In this document: piece after piece, positions 44,394-53,857 of the stretch
Position numbering within the stretch: position 1 is the stretch's first letter
Layout of the letters: every line of letters begins with the position of its first letter
Origin: Christensenella sp. UBA7703
GTDB lineage: Bacteria > Bacillota > Clostridia > Christensenellales > CAG-138
Assembly: GCA_002482505.1 (NCBI GenBank)
Contig: DLGD01000036.1
Location: 1-64,000 of the forward strand
DNA length: 64,000 bases
Reading direction: 5' to 3'
Made by a program: the position numbers and the translations under genes
Notes under the pieces: model-generated
What the model saw: the letters and a program-made list of their open reading frames with translations, nothing else
Databases searched by the model: none
Told to the model about the DNA's origin: nothing

Positions 44394-45815
44394 CTATTGC
44401 ATAACAATGCTGCCGCCATCCGTCGCGCAGAAGGGAATCACCGTGTACTCGACCCGTCCATCCCGAAAACTGACGCAACATGAGACATCCCAGGACGGAA
44501 TCATGTACGCCGTGTCCAACGGCGCGTCCCTAGTCGAATCAAAATCCGTCTCGTCGGGGTAACCAATCAACATCGAAGAGAGCCGGATGGCATAGACCTC
44601 GACTTCTTTGACTCCGATGTCCTGTTGCCCAAAGGATCGTTCCACCCGCGCTTTTGCGAGCGCCAGCGCCTTTTTTGCGCCGATGATCTCCACATTGGTA
44701 AAGAGCGGTTGTCCCGCATTGTAATAGTTGTACCAATACAGGAATGAAACACCGGATTCGTCCACATAGATCGACAATACGCCAGTGTAAACGCCGCCAT
44801 AGTCGGGCGCGTCTTGCTCCATACCGGTCATCCCATTGTTATAGTGAACCGGAAGTCCTGCATTGCTGAGCACATAGGTAAAGTTCCAGCCCCGCGAGAG
44901 TACGTTTTGAGAATCGCCGGACGCAAACATGCAGGCACGTTCCGTATTGTCAAGCTGCCAGTTTTGAATTCCGAGGTCAACCAATACCTTATCCGCCTGC
45001 GTCCCCGCCGCTTCCCGCGTGAGGTCGATCGGCGTGCGAATCTCCTCGCCATACAGCTGCTCCATCTCGACATCACCGAGCAGGTAGCTTTCGCGATAGA
45101 CCATGCCGCCCGCGCGCTGAAACCCGAATATTTGTTGTCCTGCCCCTATGACGGCCGAATACAGCGCGCCATCCTGCTCCACAGAAAGCGTGGTCCTCTT
45201 GGTAAAATCGATATCCGAGAGATCATATGCGCCGTTGGTTTGGAACCCCGGCTCGGTCTGGTTCGGCACCCATTTTGCGTTCGGGAGAAAGTAATCGATC
45301 ATCCTGCGATAGTCGTCCAGAGTAAACCCAATCCCGCTGCATTGGCGCACACCGTATCCAGTCGTCTGCGGGATGACTACATCCGCGTTCACACGCACGG
45401 ATACGCCGTTTGCAAGCTCATACGCCGGTTCATCGACATGCGCAGGCGCATCCGGGTATTGAAACGGTCTCTCCACCATGGAGTCCAGCAGGTTCCGCTC
45501 CGTTTTCCATTGCACCGGCACAACATTCGAGTCCGGTTCATCTGTTGCACGCGCAGCAGGTTTGCTCTGCAGCGCACTGCTATCCTGGTGCTCCACCGGA
45601 ATCGGCGTGAGGGTCTGCACGCTTTCACCCGGTTGACAAGCGGTCGTAAACGCCGCAAAGCCCAGCGCCAGGGCGAGCACCAGCGAGAGCGCAACCACGC
45701 CCTTTGCGCTCTTCTTCCGCGCAAACACACCGCGCACGCGCCGCTCCATCGTTTTTTTGTCGGTTGTCAACGCCATGCCGAGGGTCAGGAGTTGGTCGGT
45801 GGTATGGCGGTTCAT
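44394..45815 (-). CDS. Array paralogue 6: M56-C-terminal-like anchor plus DUF6034-like ectodomain (type B)
   Basis: 473 residues. The first 63 residues are the anchor shared by all six array proteins: TDQLLTLGMALTTDK, a basic stretch, one membrane segment, and TTACQPG ending at a conserved cysteine. The ectodomain is closest to that of the protein at 48927-50354. Shared features are IPQTTGYGVRQCSGIGFTLDDYRRMIDYFLPN split at the Cys, GVSFLYWYNYYN, and the C-terminal IPFCATDGG. I relate it tentatively to DUF6034. The start at 45815 has AAGGAG eight bases upstream; the frame stays open far upstream but that region overlaps the previous gene. It is the last gene before the operon terminator. Confidence 0.82.
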   Translation of the reverse strand: MNRHTTDQLLTLGMALTTDKKTMERRVRGVFARKKSAKGVVALSLVLALALGFAAFTTACQPGESVQTLTPIPVEHQDSSALQSKPAARATDEPDSNVVPVQWKTERNLLDSMVERPFQYPDAPAHVDEPAYELANGVSVRVNADVVIPQTTGYGVRQCSGIGFTLDDYRRMIDYFLPNAKWVPNQTEPGFQTNGAYDLSDIDFTKRTTLSVEQDGALYSAVIGAGQQIFGFQRAGGMVYRESYLLGDVEMEQLYGEEIRTPIDLTREAAGTQADKVLVDLGIQNWQLDNTERACMFASGDSQNVLSRGWNFTYVLSNAGLPVHYNNGMTGMEQDAPDYGGVYTGVLSIYVDESGVSFLYWYNYYNAGQPLFTNVEIIGAKKALALAKARVERSFGQQDIGVKEVEVYAIRLSSMLIGYPDETDFDSTRDAPLDTAYMIPSWDVSCCVSFRDGRVEYTVIPFCATDGGSIVMQ

Positions 45816-45834
45816 CGCATTCTCCTTTATCATA

Positions 45835-47391
45835 TTAATTGTCAAAAAAGGTCTCCCCCGTTTCAACATCGATATAGAGGTAGTCGGCAAGCCAGTTTTT
45901 ATAGAACCCAAGCTCTTTTTCGTCATTACGCATGTAATAGCTAATACTGTGGAGTGTCCGGTCAGAATAATACACGGAATACCTCGCGCCCTCCTTCGTT
46001 TCACAAGCAACCGTGCAGGCAATATCATCCGATATCGACTCAAGCGAAACATTTGTAATTGTGTTTGCACCCACCACCGTTTCAAGGATTCTCTTTGTCG
46101 CGTTTTCATATTGCGCTTTGACCGTGTCCGTAAATGCCACCGCAGGAAGATGCAGCGATAGACCGATGCCATCCATGGCAATCACATCAAATATATGTTC
46201 GGATTTCGATGCGATGTTCATGCGCAATCGATCGGAGTTCATGTGCCAAAAACTCTCCCGCGCGCCGGAATAATCTTTGTAAAATGTAGCAACAGGATTT
46301 GCATATGTCTCCGAATCACCGGTTACGCTCAAGAATGCGGTATAGAGCTCCATCGCGCGTTCATATGTCATATCATCTTGATTCGGCTCACCGGCACGAA
46401 AATCGATTGGATCTTTGAGCATGACGGTTTGCTTTTTCCAAGCGCGATCCGCATACCAAAAGACACCCCCGAGGAAACATTCTACATCTGGGTAGACTGC
46501 AACCGCATATGGCGTAAGTCGTTCATCCCCAAAGAGAAGTACGGAGCAGAATTTGCCATTGTCTAGGTAAAACTGGACCGTTTCGGTGACATCCCAACCG
46601 TAGGTTCTATTATTGGATGTTTGATAGGAATTGTAATCCTTCTGATTGACAGTCGCACCCAGCACTGTCGCAATCCGGGAAACGACCGAACTGCTGTCCA
46701 GCAGGCTTCGCTGCGTTTGAGCATCAAAGGATTTGCCTGCTGCGACAATGCTTTCATGCTGCGATGCACGCGGTATCGTTTTGCACTGTGCGGAGATGAA
46801 CTGAAGCGTATCTGCATCCAGTGCTCCGCTTAAACTCCCGTCTGATGAATCAATTCGCCAAATATCTGCTCGAACTTTCGAATCGTCACGGTAGTAGGTA
46901 GCCGTAACTTCCGTCATTTGATAGTTTTGATAGAAAATTGCATTCGCGATATCTAAAAATACCTTCTTTGCTTGGTTTTTATCCTCTGCATGGACTCTCT
47001 GAACAATGCTCCAACTACCCCGTTCATGATAATCATAATCTCCGACCCTTGGCGCGGGAAATGTGCCATTGAAATCCAGCTCCGCATCTCTTGCCCGCAG
47101 CACGCGTGCCCGAAAAGTATTCTCCAAGCTCGTCAATATCTCCTCTTGAAGATAGAGCGGTACTTCGGTCGTTTCCGGCGGGTTCAGTGCCCCTGTTTTC
47201 CCCGGCTGGCACGCGGTCGTAAACGCCGCAAACCCCAGCGCCAGCGCGAGCACCAGCGAGAGCGCAACCACGCCCTTTGCGCTCGTTTTGCGCGCAAACA
47301 CGCTGCGCACGCGCCGCTCCATCGCCCTCTTGTCGGTGGTCAACGCCATGCCGAGGGTCAGGAGTTGGTCGGTGGATTTCACATTTCTCAT
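45835..47391 (-). CDS. Array paralogue 5: M56-C-terminal-like anchor plus duplicated ectodomain (type A)
   Basis: 518 residues. The anchor is residues 1-64, and its first 11 residues and ribosome binding site (GAGGTGCAACG) match those of the next upstream array gene, a sign of recent duplication. The ectodomain contains the type A repeat motif twice: YYRDDSKVRADIW and FYKDYSGARESFW. It ends DYLYIDVETGETFFDN, like the other type A proteins. It is the most diverged type A member. Function is unknown; an extracytoplasmic sensing or binding domain is inferred from the single N-terminal membrane segment. Confidence 0.82.
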   Translation of the reverse strand: MRNVKSTDQLLTLGMALTTDKRAMERRVRSVFARKTSAKGVVALSLVLALALGFAAFTTACQPGKTGALNPPETTEVPLYLQEEILTSLENTFRARVLRARDAELDFNGTFPAPRVGDYDYHERGSWSIVQRVHAEDKNQAKKVFLDIANAIFYQNYQMTEVTATYYRDDSKVRADIWRIDSSDGSLSGALDADTLQFISAQCKTIPRASQHESIVAAGKSFDAQTQRSLLDSSSVVSRIATVLGATVNQKDYNSYQTSNNRTYGWDVTETVQFYLDNGKFCSVLLFGDERLTPYAVAVYPDVECFLGGVFWYADRAWKKQTVMLKDPIDFRAGEPNQDDMTYERAMELYTAFLSVTGDSETYANPVATFYKDYSGARESFWHMNSDRLRMNIASKSEHIFDVIAMDGIGLSLHLPAVAFTDTVKAQYENATKRILETVVGANTITNVSLESISDDIACTVACETKEGARYSVYYSDRTLHSISYYMRNDEKELGFYKNWLADYLYIDVETGETFFDN

Positions 47392-47400
47392 CGTTGCACC

Positions 47401-48894
47401 TCAATAACCCGTGTTGCGGTCGATCAGCCTACCGTCGATGGCGCTGAGCGTCAGCGCGTTCGTCCTATATGGATAGCCAGAATACTCGGTATTCCTCTCC
47501 GAAATCGTCCGGCTGAGTTTTGAGCTGTCCTCGAACTCATAAAAGATATTCCAAACAGGTTCATAGGAGAACGATCCCGTGCCGGAAGCACCAATGCGCA
47601 TCAGCCCAAGCGTGATTGCCGTGATCGTGACATCCTTCTCCTCGTTGGTATCCGTCATGGTTTTCAAATATCGCATGCGAATTTCATATGGCACACGATT
47701 GATCACCTGCTGAAACGGCAGAAACCCCGTCGTTTGATGCTCCACGCTCGTCACCGTCATGGGATTCACCCATTTGAAATCGGCAAGTCCTTGATCGTCC
47801 ATGATGATGGTCATGGTCTCGTAGGCCTGCGCATAGGGTACGTCCAGCATGATGTCATCGTTGACTTCAGCGGATACAAACGCAGTCGGGAACCCGTCGA
47901 TCGCGCGCATGAATACACATGCCCAGCCTTCCTTTCGGTCGTTTACGTCGTTTCCATGAACAGGTGCCGAGTAGCAAAGCTGCAATTCAGGCGTAAGCTG
48001 CAAAGCAAGGACTTTCGCCTGCTGTTCCGCCTGCTGTTGTGTGATGACAACTCCATCCGGCGCTTCTTTTATCGTGCCAAAGTAGGGGCAATACCCCTCG
48101 TTCCCCATCGATGCATAGACATAGCTGCTCGCGCCGATATATCCGTCTTCACTTGCCTTATCGTTTTCCACAATCAAGTGAAACCGGTAACCATCCTTCA
48201 CGGTAACTCCGGCAAATCCGGTTGCATCGTTTGCGATTTCGCTGAGTGTCTTTGTTAGCAGCAGCGGCATCTCGCGCTGTTCTGTTTCGGAAGGCGCACC
48301 AGGCAAAATGCTCTCATAATAGGCTACGATCCGTTGATGAATTCCAATCTCGCGAATCCGCGGTTCCGTCTCTGACTGTAAACTCTCCAGCGACTTTTGA
48401 ACGCGCGGCAGATAGTCTTCGATATATTCCTTCGTTCGGTTCTTCGGATAGGTATAGACGGCACCCTTTCCAAAGATCACACGCGAAATATTCTCCAACT
48501 CCACTTGGGTAAACTCGCGCATCGTAGCGCGGGCAATCGGCACACTGGAAACATCCGGCAGGGTGATATCGAGATCCGCCTTATAGTGGAACATCTCATC
48601 AATGCTTTCCTGCTCCCACGAGAAGCGGTTTGGTACATTCAATAATTGATGCAATGGTGATGCAACCGAAAATGTTGCTTCGCGCTGCCTTCCCAAGCCG
48701 TTTCCCGGCTGGCACGCGGTCGTGAACGCCGCAAAACCAAGCACCAGCGTGAGAACCAGCGAAAGCGCAATCACGCCCTTTGCGCTCGTTTTGCGTGCAA
48801 ACACGCCGCGCACACGCCGCTCCATTGTTTTTTTATCGGTGGTCAGCGCCATGCCGAGGGTCAGGAGTTGGTCGGTGGATTTCACGTTTCTCAT
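47401..48894 (-). CDS. Array paralogue 4: M56-C-terminal-like anchor plus DUF6034-like ectodomain (type C)
   Basis: 497 residues with the shared anchor (1-64). The ectodomain differs from types A and B in detail. ITLPDVSSVPIARATMREFT, IGIHQRIVAYYESILPG and LADFKWVNPMTVTSVEH follow the pattern I associate with DUF6034, a family of lipoprotein-like proteins from Clostridia. Type B proteins share its order of elements (P-x5-I...FT-x-E/D; F-x-W). The C-terminus ALTLSAIDGRLIDRNTGY resembles a short beta-hairpin. The RBS and first codons match the gene at 45835-47391. Function is unknown. Confidence 0.82.
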   Translation of the reverse strand: MRNVKSTDQLLTLGMALTTDKKTMERRVRGVFARKTSAKGVIALSLVLTLVLGFAAFTTACQPGNGLGRQREATFSVASPLHQLLNVPNRFSWEQESIDEMFHYKADLDITLPDVSSVPIARATMREFTQVELENISRVIFGKGAVYTYPKNRTKEYIEDYLPRVQKSLESLQSETEPRIREIGIHQRIVAYYESILPGAPSETEQREMPLLLTKTLSEIANDATGFAGVTVKDGYRFHLIVENDKASEDGYIGASSYVYASMGNEGYCPYFGTIKEAPDGVVITQQQAEQQAKVLALQLTPELQLCYSAPVHGNDVNDRKEGWACVFMRAIDGFPTAFVSAEVNDDIMLDVPYAQAYETMTIIMDDQGLADFKWVNPMTVTSVEHQTTGFLPFQQVINRVPYEIRMRYLKTMTDTNEEKDVTITAITLGLMRIGASGTGSFSYEPVWNIFYEFEDSSKLSRTISERNTEYSGYPYRTNALTLSAIDGRLIDRNTGY

Positions 48895-48926
48895 CGTTGC
48901 ACCTCTTTCATTTGGGAAGCATCCAA

Positions 48927-50354
48927 TTATCGTTTCAACATCGAGACCGCGCCGCCGTCGATTGCGCTAAACGGCATCGTGTAATACTCTGCATCGCCAG
49001 CGCTGAAGACCAAACGGAAGGAAAAGTTCCACGTCGGAATCAACAGAGCAACATCCTCATACGGATCAGGAAAAGGTTGCCCGGTCAATCGGTCCGAATA
49101 GCCGATCAGAATCGTGGAAAGGCGAATATCATAGATTTCGATCTTTGTGTTTTCATAACCCAACTCGCCATAAATGCGCGCGATTCGTTCCTTTGCCAAC
49201 TTGAGCGCATTCTCTGCGCTGATAATCGATTGGCTGGAATATATGACGTTGCTCGGTTGATAGCGCTTCTCCCAATGAAAGCCCGATACACCGCGCTCGT
49301 CCACATAGATGGTCAGCTCGCCGGCATCGACTTTCCAGTAGGACAATTGATCGTTTTTGCTGCTTGAGAAACCGCTGTCCTGATGCATCGTTAACCCCGC
49401 GTCCGACAAGCCGTAGACAAACGCCCAGCCACGGCCAAGAACGGTACCCGGATGGTTCCAGTCAAAAGTAACAGCCCGCTGTACGCTCTCAATCTGCCAA
49501 CCCTGAATAGCAAGATCAGAGATCACCTTCTGTGCCTGCACCAATGCTGCATCCCGCGACAGCGAAATCGGTGCGCGCATGATCTCGCCGAAATCTTGTT
49601 CCAACTCGTAATCGCCAATGAGATCCCCTTCGTAATAGGAGAGCTCCTCGTCGCGATGAAACGAAAATATCGAGTTCTTGCTGCCCAAATTGAGTGAAAA
49701 CACATCACTGCCCTTCTGCATATAGAGCGGTGTCCCTGTTTCCAGATCGAGATCGTTCAGGTCGAATGTACCATCGGCTTGAACCCCTTTTACTTCCTGA
49801 TTCGGCTTCCCTTTCTCGTTCGGGAAAAAATAGTCGATCATCTTTCGATACTCGTCGAGCGTGAACGCAGTTTGGTTGCATTCCCGAATGCGATAGCCCG
49901 CCGTCTGCGGAATGACCACGTCCGCATCGACAAGCACCTTTATCCCCGCGGGTAACGTCTCCAGCGGTTGCGCGACATGCGACACCGCAGCCGTGGCAGC
50001 GCCCGGCAAAGTAGAAACACTGTCGAGCAGTTCTTTTGCGTAATTTTGTAACGGTTCCGTATCCGCTTGCTCTGCTGCGGCAGATGTGGTCTTCGTATTC
50101 CCGCCCTGTGGCGCACTGCTTTTCTCCTGCTCCAGCGGAATCGGCGTGAGCGTTTGCGCGCTTTTGCCCGGCTGGCACGCCGTCGTGAACGCCGCAAAGC
50201 CGAGAGCCAGCGCGAGCACCAGCGAGAGCACGATTACGCTCTTTGTGCTCGTTTTGCGTGCAAACACGCCGCGCACACGCCGCTCCATCGCTTTTTTATC
50301 GGTGGTCAGCGCCATGCCGAGGGTCAGGAGTTGGTCGGTGGAACGATTCTTCAT
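48927..50354 (-). CDS. Array paralogue 3: M56-C-terminal-like anchor plus DUF6034-like ectodomain (type B)
   Basis: 475 residues. The shared anchor (1-63) is followed by a linker beginning KSAQTLTPIPLEQEKSS, which is almost the linker of the last array protein, so the similarity of the two type B proteins extends beyond the anchor. The ectodomain includes IPQTAGYRIRECNQTAF, TLDEYRKMIDYFFPN, GVSGFHWEK and the C-terminal MPFSAIDGG. The start at 50354 has GGAGG upstream; residues from earlier in-frame starts are rejected because they overlap the preceding gene's stop. Function is unknown. Confidence 0.82.
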   Translation of the reverse strand: MKNRSTDQLLTLGMALTTDKKAMERRVRGVFARKTSTKSVIVLSLVLALALGFAAFTTACQPGKSAQTLTPIPLEQEKSSAPQGGNTKTTSAAAEQADTEPLQNYAKELLDSVSTLPGAATAAVSHVAQPLETLPAGIKVLVDADVVIPQTAGYRIRECNQTAFTLDEYRKMIDYFFPNEKGKPNQEVKGVQADGTFDLNDLDLETGTPLYMQKGSDVFSLNLGSKNSIFSFHRDEELSYYEGDLIGDYELEQDFGEIMRAPISLSRDAALVQAQKVISDLAIQGWQIESVQRAVTFDWNHPGTVLGRGWAFVYGLSDAGLTMHQDSGFSSSKNDQLSYWKVDAGELTIYVDERGVSGFHWEKRYQPSNVIYSSQSIISAENALKLAKERIARIYGELGYENTKIEIYDIRLSTILIGYSDRLTGQPFPDPYEDVALLIPTWNFSFRLVFSAGDAEYYTMPFSAIDGGAVSMLKR

Positions 50355-50367
50355 CTTTGCCTCCGTG

Positions 50368-52059
50368 TCATCCTTCTCGTGCGAAGATTTCTCCCGTTTC
50401 GTTATGAATATAAACGCCAGTTGCAAGCCATTTGGGCGTAATCATCCAATCGCAATTGTCAAAACCGGGAATCGAAATCTTGCCTGTCGTTTCATCCTCG
50501 CTTGCCCATTTTTCCAGCCACGCCGGCACGCTCGGCCAAGTGCTTGGATCGAGTCTGAACGAAACGGCGTCCGCAGTGATTCTTCCCTTGATATATGTAA
50601 CTTCATGCAGCGTTCCGTCCGTCAAGTAGAGATCCATCGTGCAAGTCAAGTTGTTGTCTTTGTTGCAGATTGAAACCGACTCCACCGCATTCTCGCCGAA
50701 TAATTCGGTGTAAAGCGCCGTTGTCGCATCCTGATACTCTTTTTCGCCCATCTTCGCGCCCGGGATATCGTCCAAGCCAAGATTGTTTCCGACTTTGCCG
50801 TTTGTGGTGAGATAGAGCAACCGCCCCGTCCGGCTGGCGAGTTCAAGCGTCACGCCGCTGCCCTCCAGATGCCAATAGTTCTCCCGCGCGCCGGAGTAGT
50901 CCACATAAAATGTCGCGATCGGTTCCGGCGGATGTTCGCCCACGGCAAAATCTTCCGAACCCGCCATCTCAAAGAATTTATAGAAGAACGCGATTGCCTC
51001 TCCCCGCGTCATGTCCTGTACCGTCGGCTCGCCTTCCCGAAAATCTTCCGGGTAGAGCTGTCGAACGATATTTGAGTTTTGCTCAATATCCGCACGCCAG
51101 AACACGCTTTCTTCAGCGCAATCGCTATCGGGATAGACGCACACCGTCGTCGGCGTGAGCGCTTCGTCCGCAAAGATGCTGATTGCGCAATACCGTCCAT
51201 CGTCCAGTTGGAAGAGCGCCCGCGGCTGAATCATCCATCCGGCTGTCTCGTTACCCCACCCGCTTCCGCCATTATCCTTCACATCGTGCGCGGTCCCGCC
51301 GAATATATTCGCGATCCGGTCCGCCGCCGCTGTGGGATCGAGCGTGCTCCAGTAGTCATATGTTTGGGAGTACTTTGCGGGGTCGGCCAGAGACGGATGC
51401 AGCGCGTCCGCCGGTTCACTCAGACAGTCCGCCGAGAGAAACGCGAGAGATTTCGCCTCCAGCGCACCGGAAAGATTGCCGTCCTTGGAGTCAAACCGCC
51501 AAACGTCCGCGCGATGGCCTGTCTGGTCGGTGTAATACATCGCCATCAGATCGCTGGAAACATACTTTGTCGAAAAGACTGCATTCGCGGTCTCCAGAAA
51601 CCGGTTGGCGGCCGCAAGCCGCGTTGCATCATCCGTGTTTTCGAGAATGCTCCACTTGCCGCGCTCGGTAAATACGATACCCTCCATGCGCGGAGCGGGA
51701 AACTTTCTTGCCTGGTCGAGCATGAAGCCGAGCCATTCCATCGCCTTCTCTTTTGTGTATTCTTCCTCTGGCTCTGTCGCATCGGTTGCGATAACCGCGG
51801 CATCCCCGCCGGAGGCCAGCGCGTTCCCGCCGGAGGCGAGTTGTGCGGTGGAATCGCTCACAGTAGGTTGCCCAGGCTGGCAGGCGGTCGTGAACGCCGC
51901 AAAGCCGAGAGCCAGCGCGAGAACCAGCGAAAGCGCGATTACGCTCTTCGCGCTCGTTTTGCGCGCGAACACGCCGCGCACGCGCCGCTCCATCGCTTTT
52001 TTATCGGTGGTCAGCGCCATGCCGAGGGTCAGGAGTTGGTCGGTGGAGCGTTTTTTCAT
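50368..52059 (-). CDS. Array paralogue 2: M56-C-terminal-like anchor plus duplicated ectodomain (type A)
   Basis: 563 residues. The anchor is residues 1-63, with the conserved cysteine at 61, followed by a Ser/Ala/Gly-rich linker (AQLASGGNALASGGD). The ectodomain appears internally duplicated: YYTDQTGHRADVW at 175-187 and FYVDYSGARENYW at 384-396 share [FY]-Y-x-D-x-[ST]-G-x-R-x3-W. The C-terminus is GVYIHNETGEIFAREG. It is very similar to the first array protein throughout, indicating a tandem duplication. GGAGGAAGAAAC precedes the ATG. The short beta-type repeats recall PepSY-like domains, but I cannot assign a family. Confidence 0.83.
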   Translation of the reverse strand: MKKRSTDQLLTLGMALTTDKKAMERRVRGVFARKTSAKSVIALSLVLALALGFAAFTTACQPGQPTVSDSTAQLASGGNALASGGDAAVIATDATEPEEEYTKEKAMEWLGFMLDQARKFPAPRMEGIVFTERGKWSILENTDDATRLAAANRFLETANAVFSTKYVSSDLMAMYYTDQTGHRADVWRFDSKDGNLSGALEAKSLAFLSADCLSEPADALHPSLADPAKYSQTYDYWSTLDPTAAADRIANIFGGTAHDVKDNGGSGWGNETAGWMIQPRALFQLDDGRYCAISIFADEALTPTTVCVYPDSDCAEESVFWRADIEQNSNIVRQLYPEDFREGEPTVQDMTRGEAIAFFYKFFEMAGSEDFAVGEHPPEPIATFYVDYSGARENYWHLEGSGVTLELASRTGRLLYLTTNGKVGNNLGLDDIPGAKMGEKEYQDATTALYTELFGENAVESVSICNKDNNLTCTMDLYLTDGTLHEVTYIKGRITADAVSFRLDPSTWPSVPAWLEKWASEDETTGKISIPGFDNCDWMITPKWLATGVYIHNETGEIFAREG

Positions 52060-52127
52060 GTTTCTTCCTCCGCAAAGTCTTCACATCCGGCGAATGATTG
52101 CCGTCATTTTCAGTTGCCCGAAAGAGC

Positions 52128-53765
52128 TCACCATTCCATCGCGAAGATTTCACCCGTTTCGCTGTTTTTATAGACCCAGTCCGCAAGCCAATTGGGTACG
52201 ATCTTGCCTGCATCGTTCGGGAATCCTTCGATTGAGACTTTACCCGTCGCGGCATCCACTGTCGCATACTCCTTCAGCCAGTCCGGCACGCTTGTCCAGG
52301 TGTTCGGGTCGGTCTTGAAAAAGCTCGCCACATCCACGATCATTCCGTCACGATATTGAATCTCATATTCGCTTCCGTCCGCCATCTTGGGGTCCATCGT
52401 GCAGTAGTGCTCGTCATAGACCGCGTTGACATCAACCGCCTTGACCGCGTCCTTGCCAAACAGCGCGGCAAAGAGCGCCATCGTTGCGTCCTCATATTCC
52501 TTTTCGCCCATCTTTTCATACGTAATGTCGTCCAAGCCGAGTTTGCTGCCGAGCATTCCATCTGCGATCAGGCTGAGCATGCGCCCTGTTTTGCTTGTCA
52601 GCTCCAGTACGATTCCATTGCCTTCGACGTGCCAGTAGTTCTCTCGCGCGCCGGAATGATCCACATAAAACGTCGCTTCAGGTTCTGCTAATGTTTTGTT
52701 TGCCGCAAGGCCGGAGTATCCGGCAGCGTCCACGAGTTTGTTGTAGAATTCGATCGCATCCGCACGCGCCATATCTCCTGTACCCGGTTCGCCTGTGCGG
52801 AAATCCTGCGGGTAAAGCAGTTTTGCAACATTCTCAACCTGCTCCAAATCGGCACGCCAGAACACGTTTTCATTTCCACAGTCCTCGTCGGGATAGACGC
52901 AGACCGTCGTTGGTGTCAGCTTTTCGTCTCCGAACATACAGATCATGCCATATCTGCCTTCGCCGAGAGAAACGAGCACGTCGCGCTTGACCATCCAGCC
53001 GTTCGTTGGCTCTTTGCTGCTGTATCCGCTGCGCCCGTCGATCTCGCCAACCGTTCCGCCAAGGAGCGTCGCGATCCGCTCGACCGCCTCGCTGACATCC
53101 AGCTTGCCGCCGTTCGCCACGGAGGCATGCAGCGCGTCCGCCGGCTCATTCAGACAGTCCGCCGAGAGAAACGCGAGAGACTTTGCCTCCAGTGCGCCGG
53201 AGAGGACGCCATCCTTGGAGTCAAACCGCCAGACATCCGCGCGATGACCCGTTTTGTCCGTATAATACGTCGCCGTCAGATCGCTTGCTGTATACTTGGT
53301 CGAAAAGATCGCGTTGGCGGTCTCCAGAAACCGATCGGCGGCTTTGAGTCGCTCTGCATCGTCGGGGCTGGTCAATATCTCCCATGTGCCACGTTCGGTG
53401 AAGACGATATCCTCCATGCGCGGAACGGGGAATTTGCGTGCCCGTTCAAGCGTTTGCTTGAGCCGCTCCATCGCCTGCTGCTTGGTCAACTGGTAAACGG
53501 CTGCTTCCGCATTTGATTCGGAGGCAACCGCGTTGCCGCCGGAGGCGAGCTGCGCGTTGGAATCGCTCACGACGGGTTGTCCCGGCTGGCATGCGGTTGT
53601 GAACGCCGCAAAACCAAGCACCAACGCGAGCACCAGCGAAAGCGCGATTACGCTCTTCGCGCTCGTTTTGCGCGCAAACACGCCGCGCACGCGCCGCTCC
53701 ATCGCTTTTTTATCGGTGGTCAACGCCATGCCGAGCGTTAAAATTTTATCGGTCTTGATCTGCAT
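52128..53765 (-). CDS. Array paralogue 1: M56-C-terminal-like anchor plus duplicated ectodomain (type A)
   Basis: 545 residues. It is the first array protein after the M56 gene. The anchor is residues 1-62 (MQIKTDKILTLGMALTTDK...TTACQPG). The first six residues differ from the other copies, but everything from LTLGMALTTDK on is shared. The ectodomain repeats YYTDKTGHRADVW and FYVDHSGARENYW, with the C-terminus WVYKNSETGEIFAMEW. The start at 53765 has GGGAG eight bases upstream. The 92 bases between it and the M56 stop do not encode a continuation of the peptidase, so the two are separate genes rather than one broken by a frameshift. Confidence 0.83.
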   Translation of the reverse strand: MQIKTDKILTLGMALTTDKKAMERRVRGVFARKTSAKSVIALSLVLALVLGFAAFTTACQPGQPVVSDSNAQLASGGNAVASESNAEAAVYQLTKQQAMERLKQTLERARKFPVPRMEDIVFTERGTWEILTSPDDAERLKAADRFLETANAIFSTKYTASDLTATYYTDKTGHRADVWRFDSKDGVLSGALEAKSLAFLSADCLNEPADALHASVANGGKLDVSEAVERIATLLGGTVGEIDGRSGYSSKEPTNGWMVKRDVLVSLGEGRYGMICMFGDEKLTPTTVCVYPDEDCGNENVFWRADLEQVENVAKLLYPQDFRTGEPGTGDMARADAIEFYNKLVDAAGYSGLAANKTLAEPEATFYVDHSGARENYWHVEGNGIVLELTSKTGRMLSLIADGMLGSKLGLDDITYEKMGEKEYEDATMALFAALFGKDAVKAVDVNAVYDEHYCTMDPKMADGSEYEIQYRDGMIVDVASFFKTDPNTWTSVPDWLKEYATVDAATGKVSIEGFPNDAGKIVPNWLADWVYKNSETGEIFAMEW

Positions 53766-53857
53766 CGATTTCTCCCTGCCTTTCAGAACGATCCAAAGCA
53801 ATCGTTCGCTTCCTGTTGTGTCGTATGAGAAACAACCCAGCGTTGCCCGAATAGGAA

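Larger units (their letters stand above)
45627..53765 (-). repeat. Six-copy conserved 5' anchor block of the paralogue array
   Basis: A block of 186-192 bases repeats at the 5' end of six consecutive genes: 53580-53765, 51871-52059, 50166-50354, 48703-48894, 47200-47391 and 45627-45815. The encoded protein is almost invariant: TDQLLTLGMALTTDK, then a Met-Glu-Arg-Arg-Val-Arg stretch and a basic Ala-Arg-Lys patch, one membrane segment, and TTACQPG. The nucleotide sequence is also closely kept, whereas the sequences after it fall into distinct types. This suggests gene conversion or strong constraint on the anchor. Confidence 0.9.

Noticed and set aside
45627..53765. Array anchors as ordinary lipoprotein signal peptides
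   Set aside because: About 37 mostly polar, charged residues precede the hydrophobic segment, and the residue three before the conserved Cys is Thr, a poor lipobox. A membrane anchor fits better, although lipidation cannot be excluded.
45627..53765. Regular repeats as a CRISPR-like array
   Set aside because: The repeats are coding 5' ends about 1.5 kb apart, not short direct repeats with spacers, and no cas gene is present.
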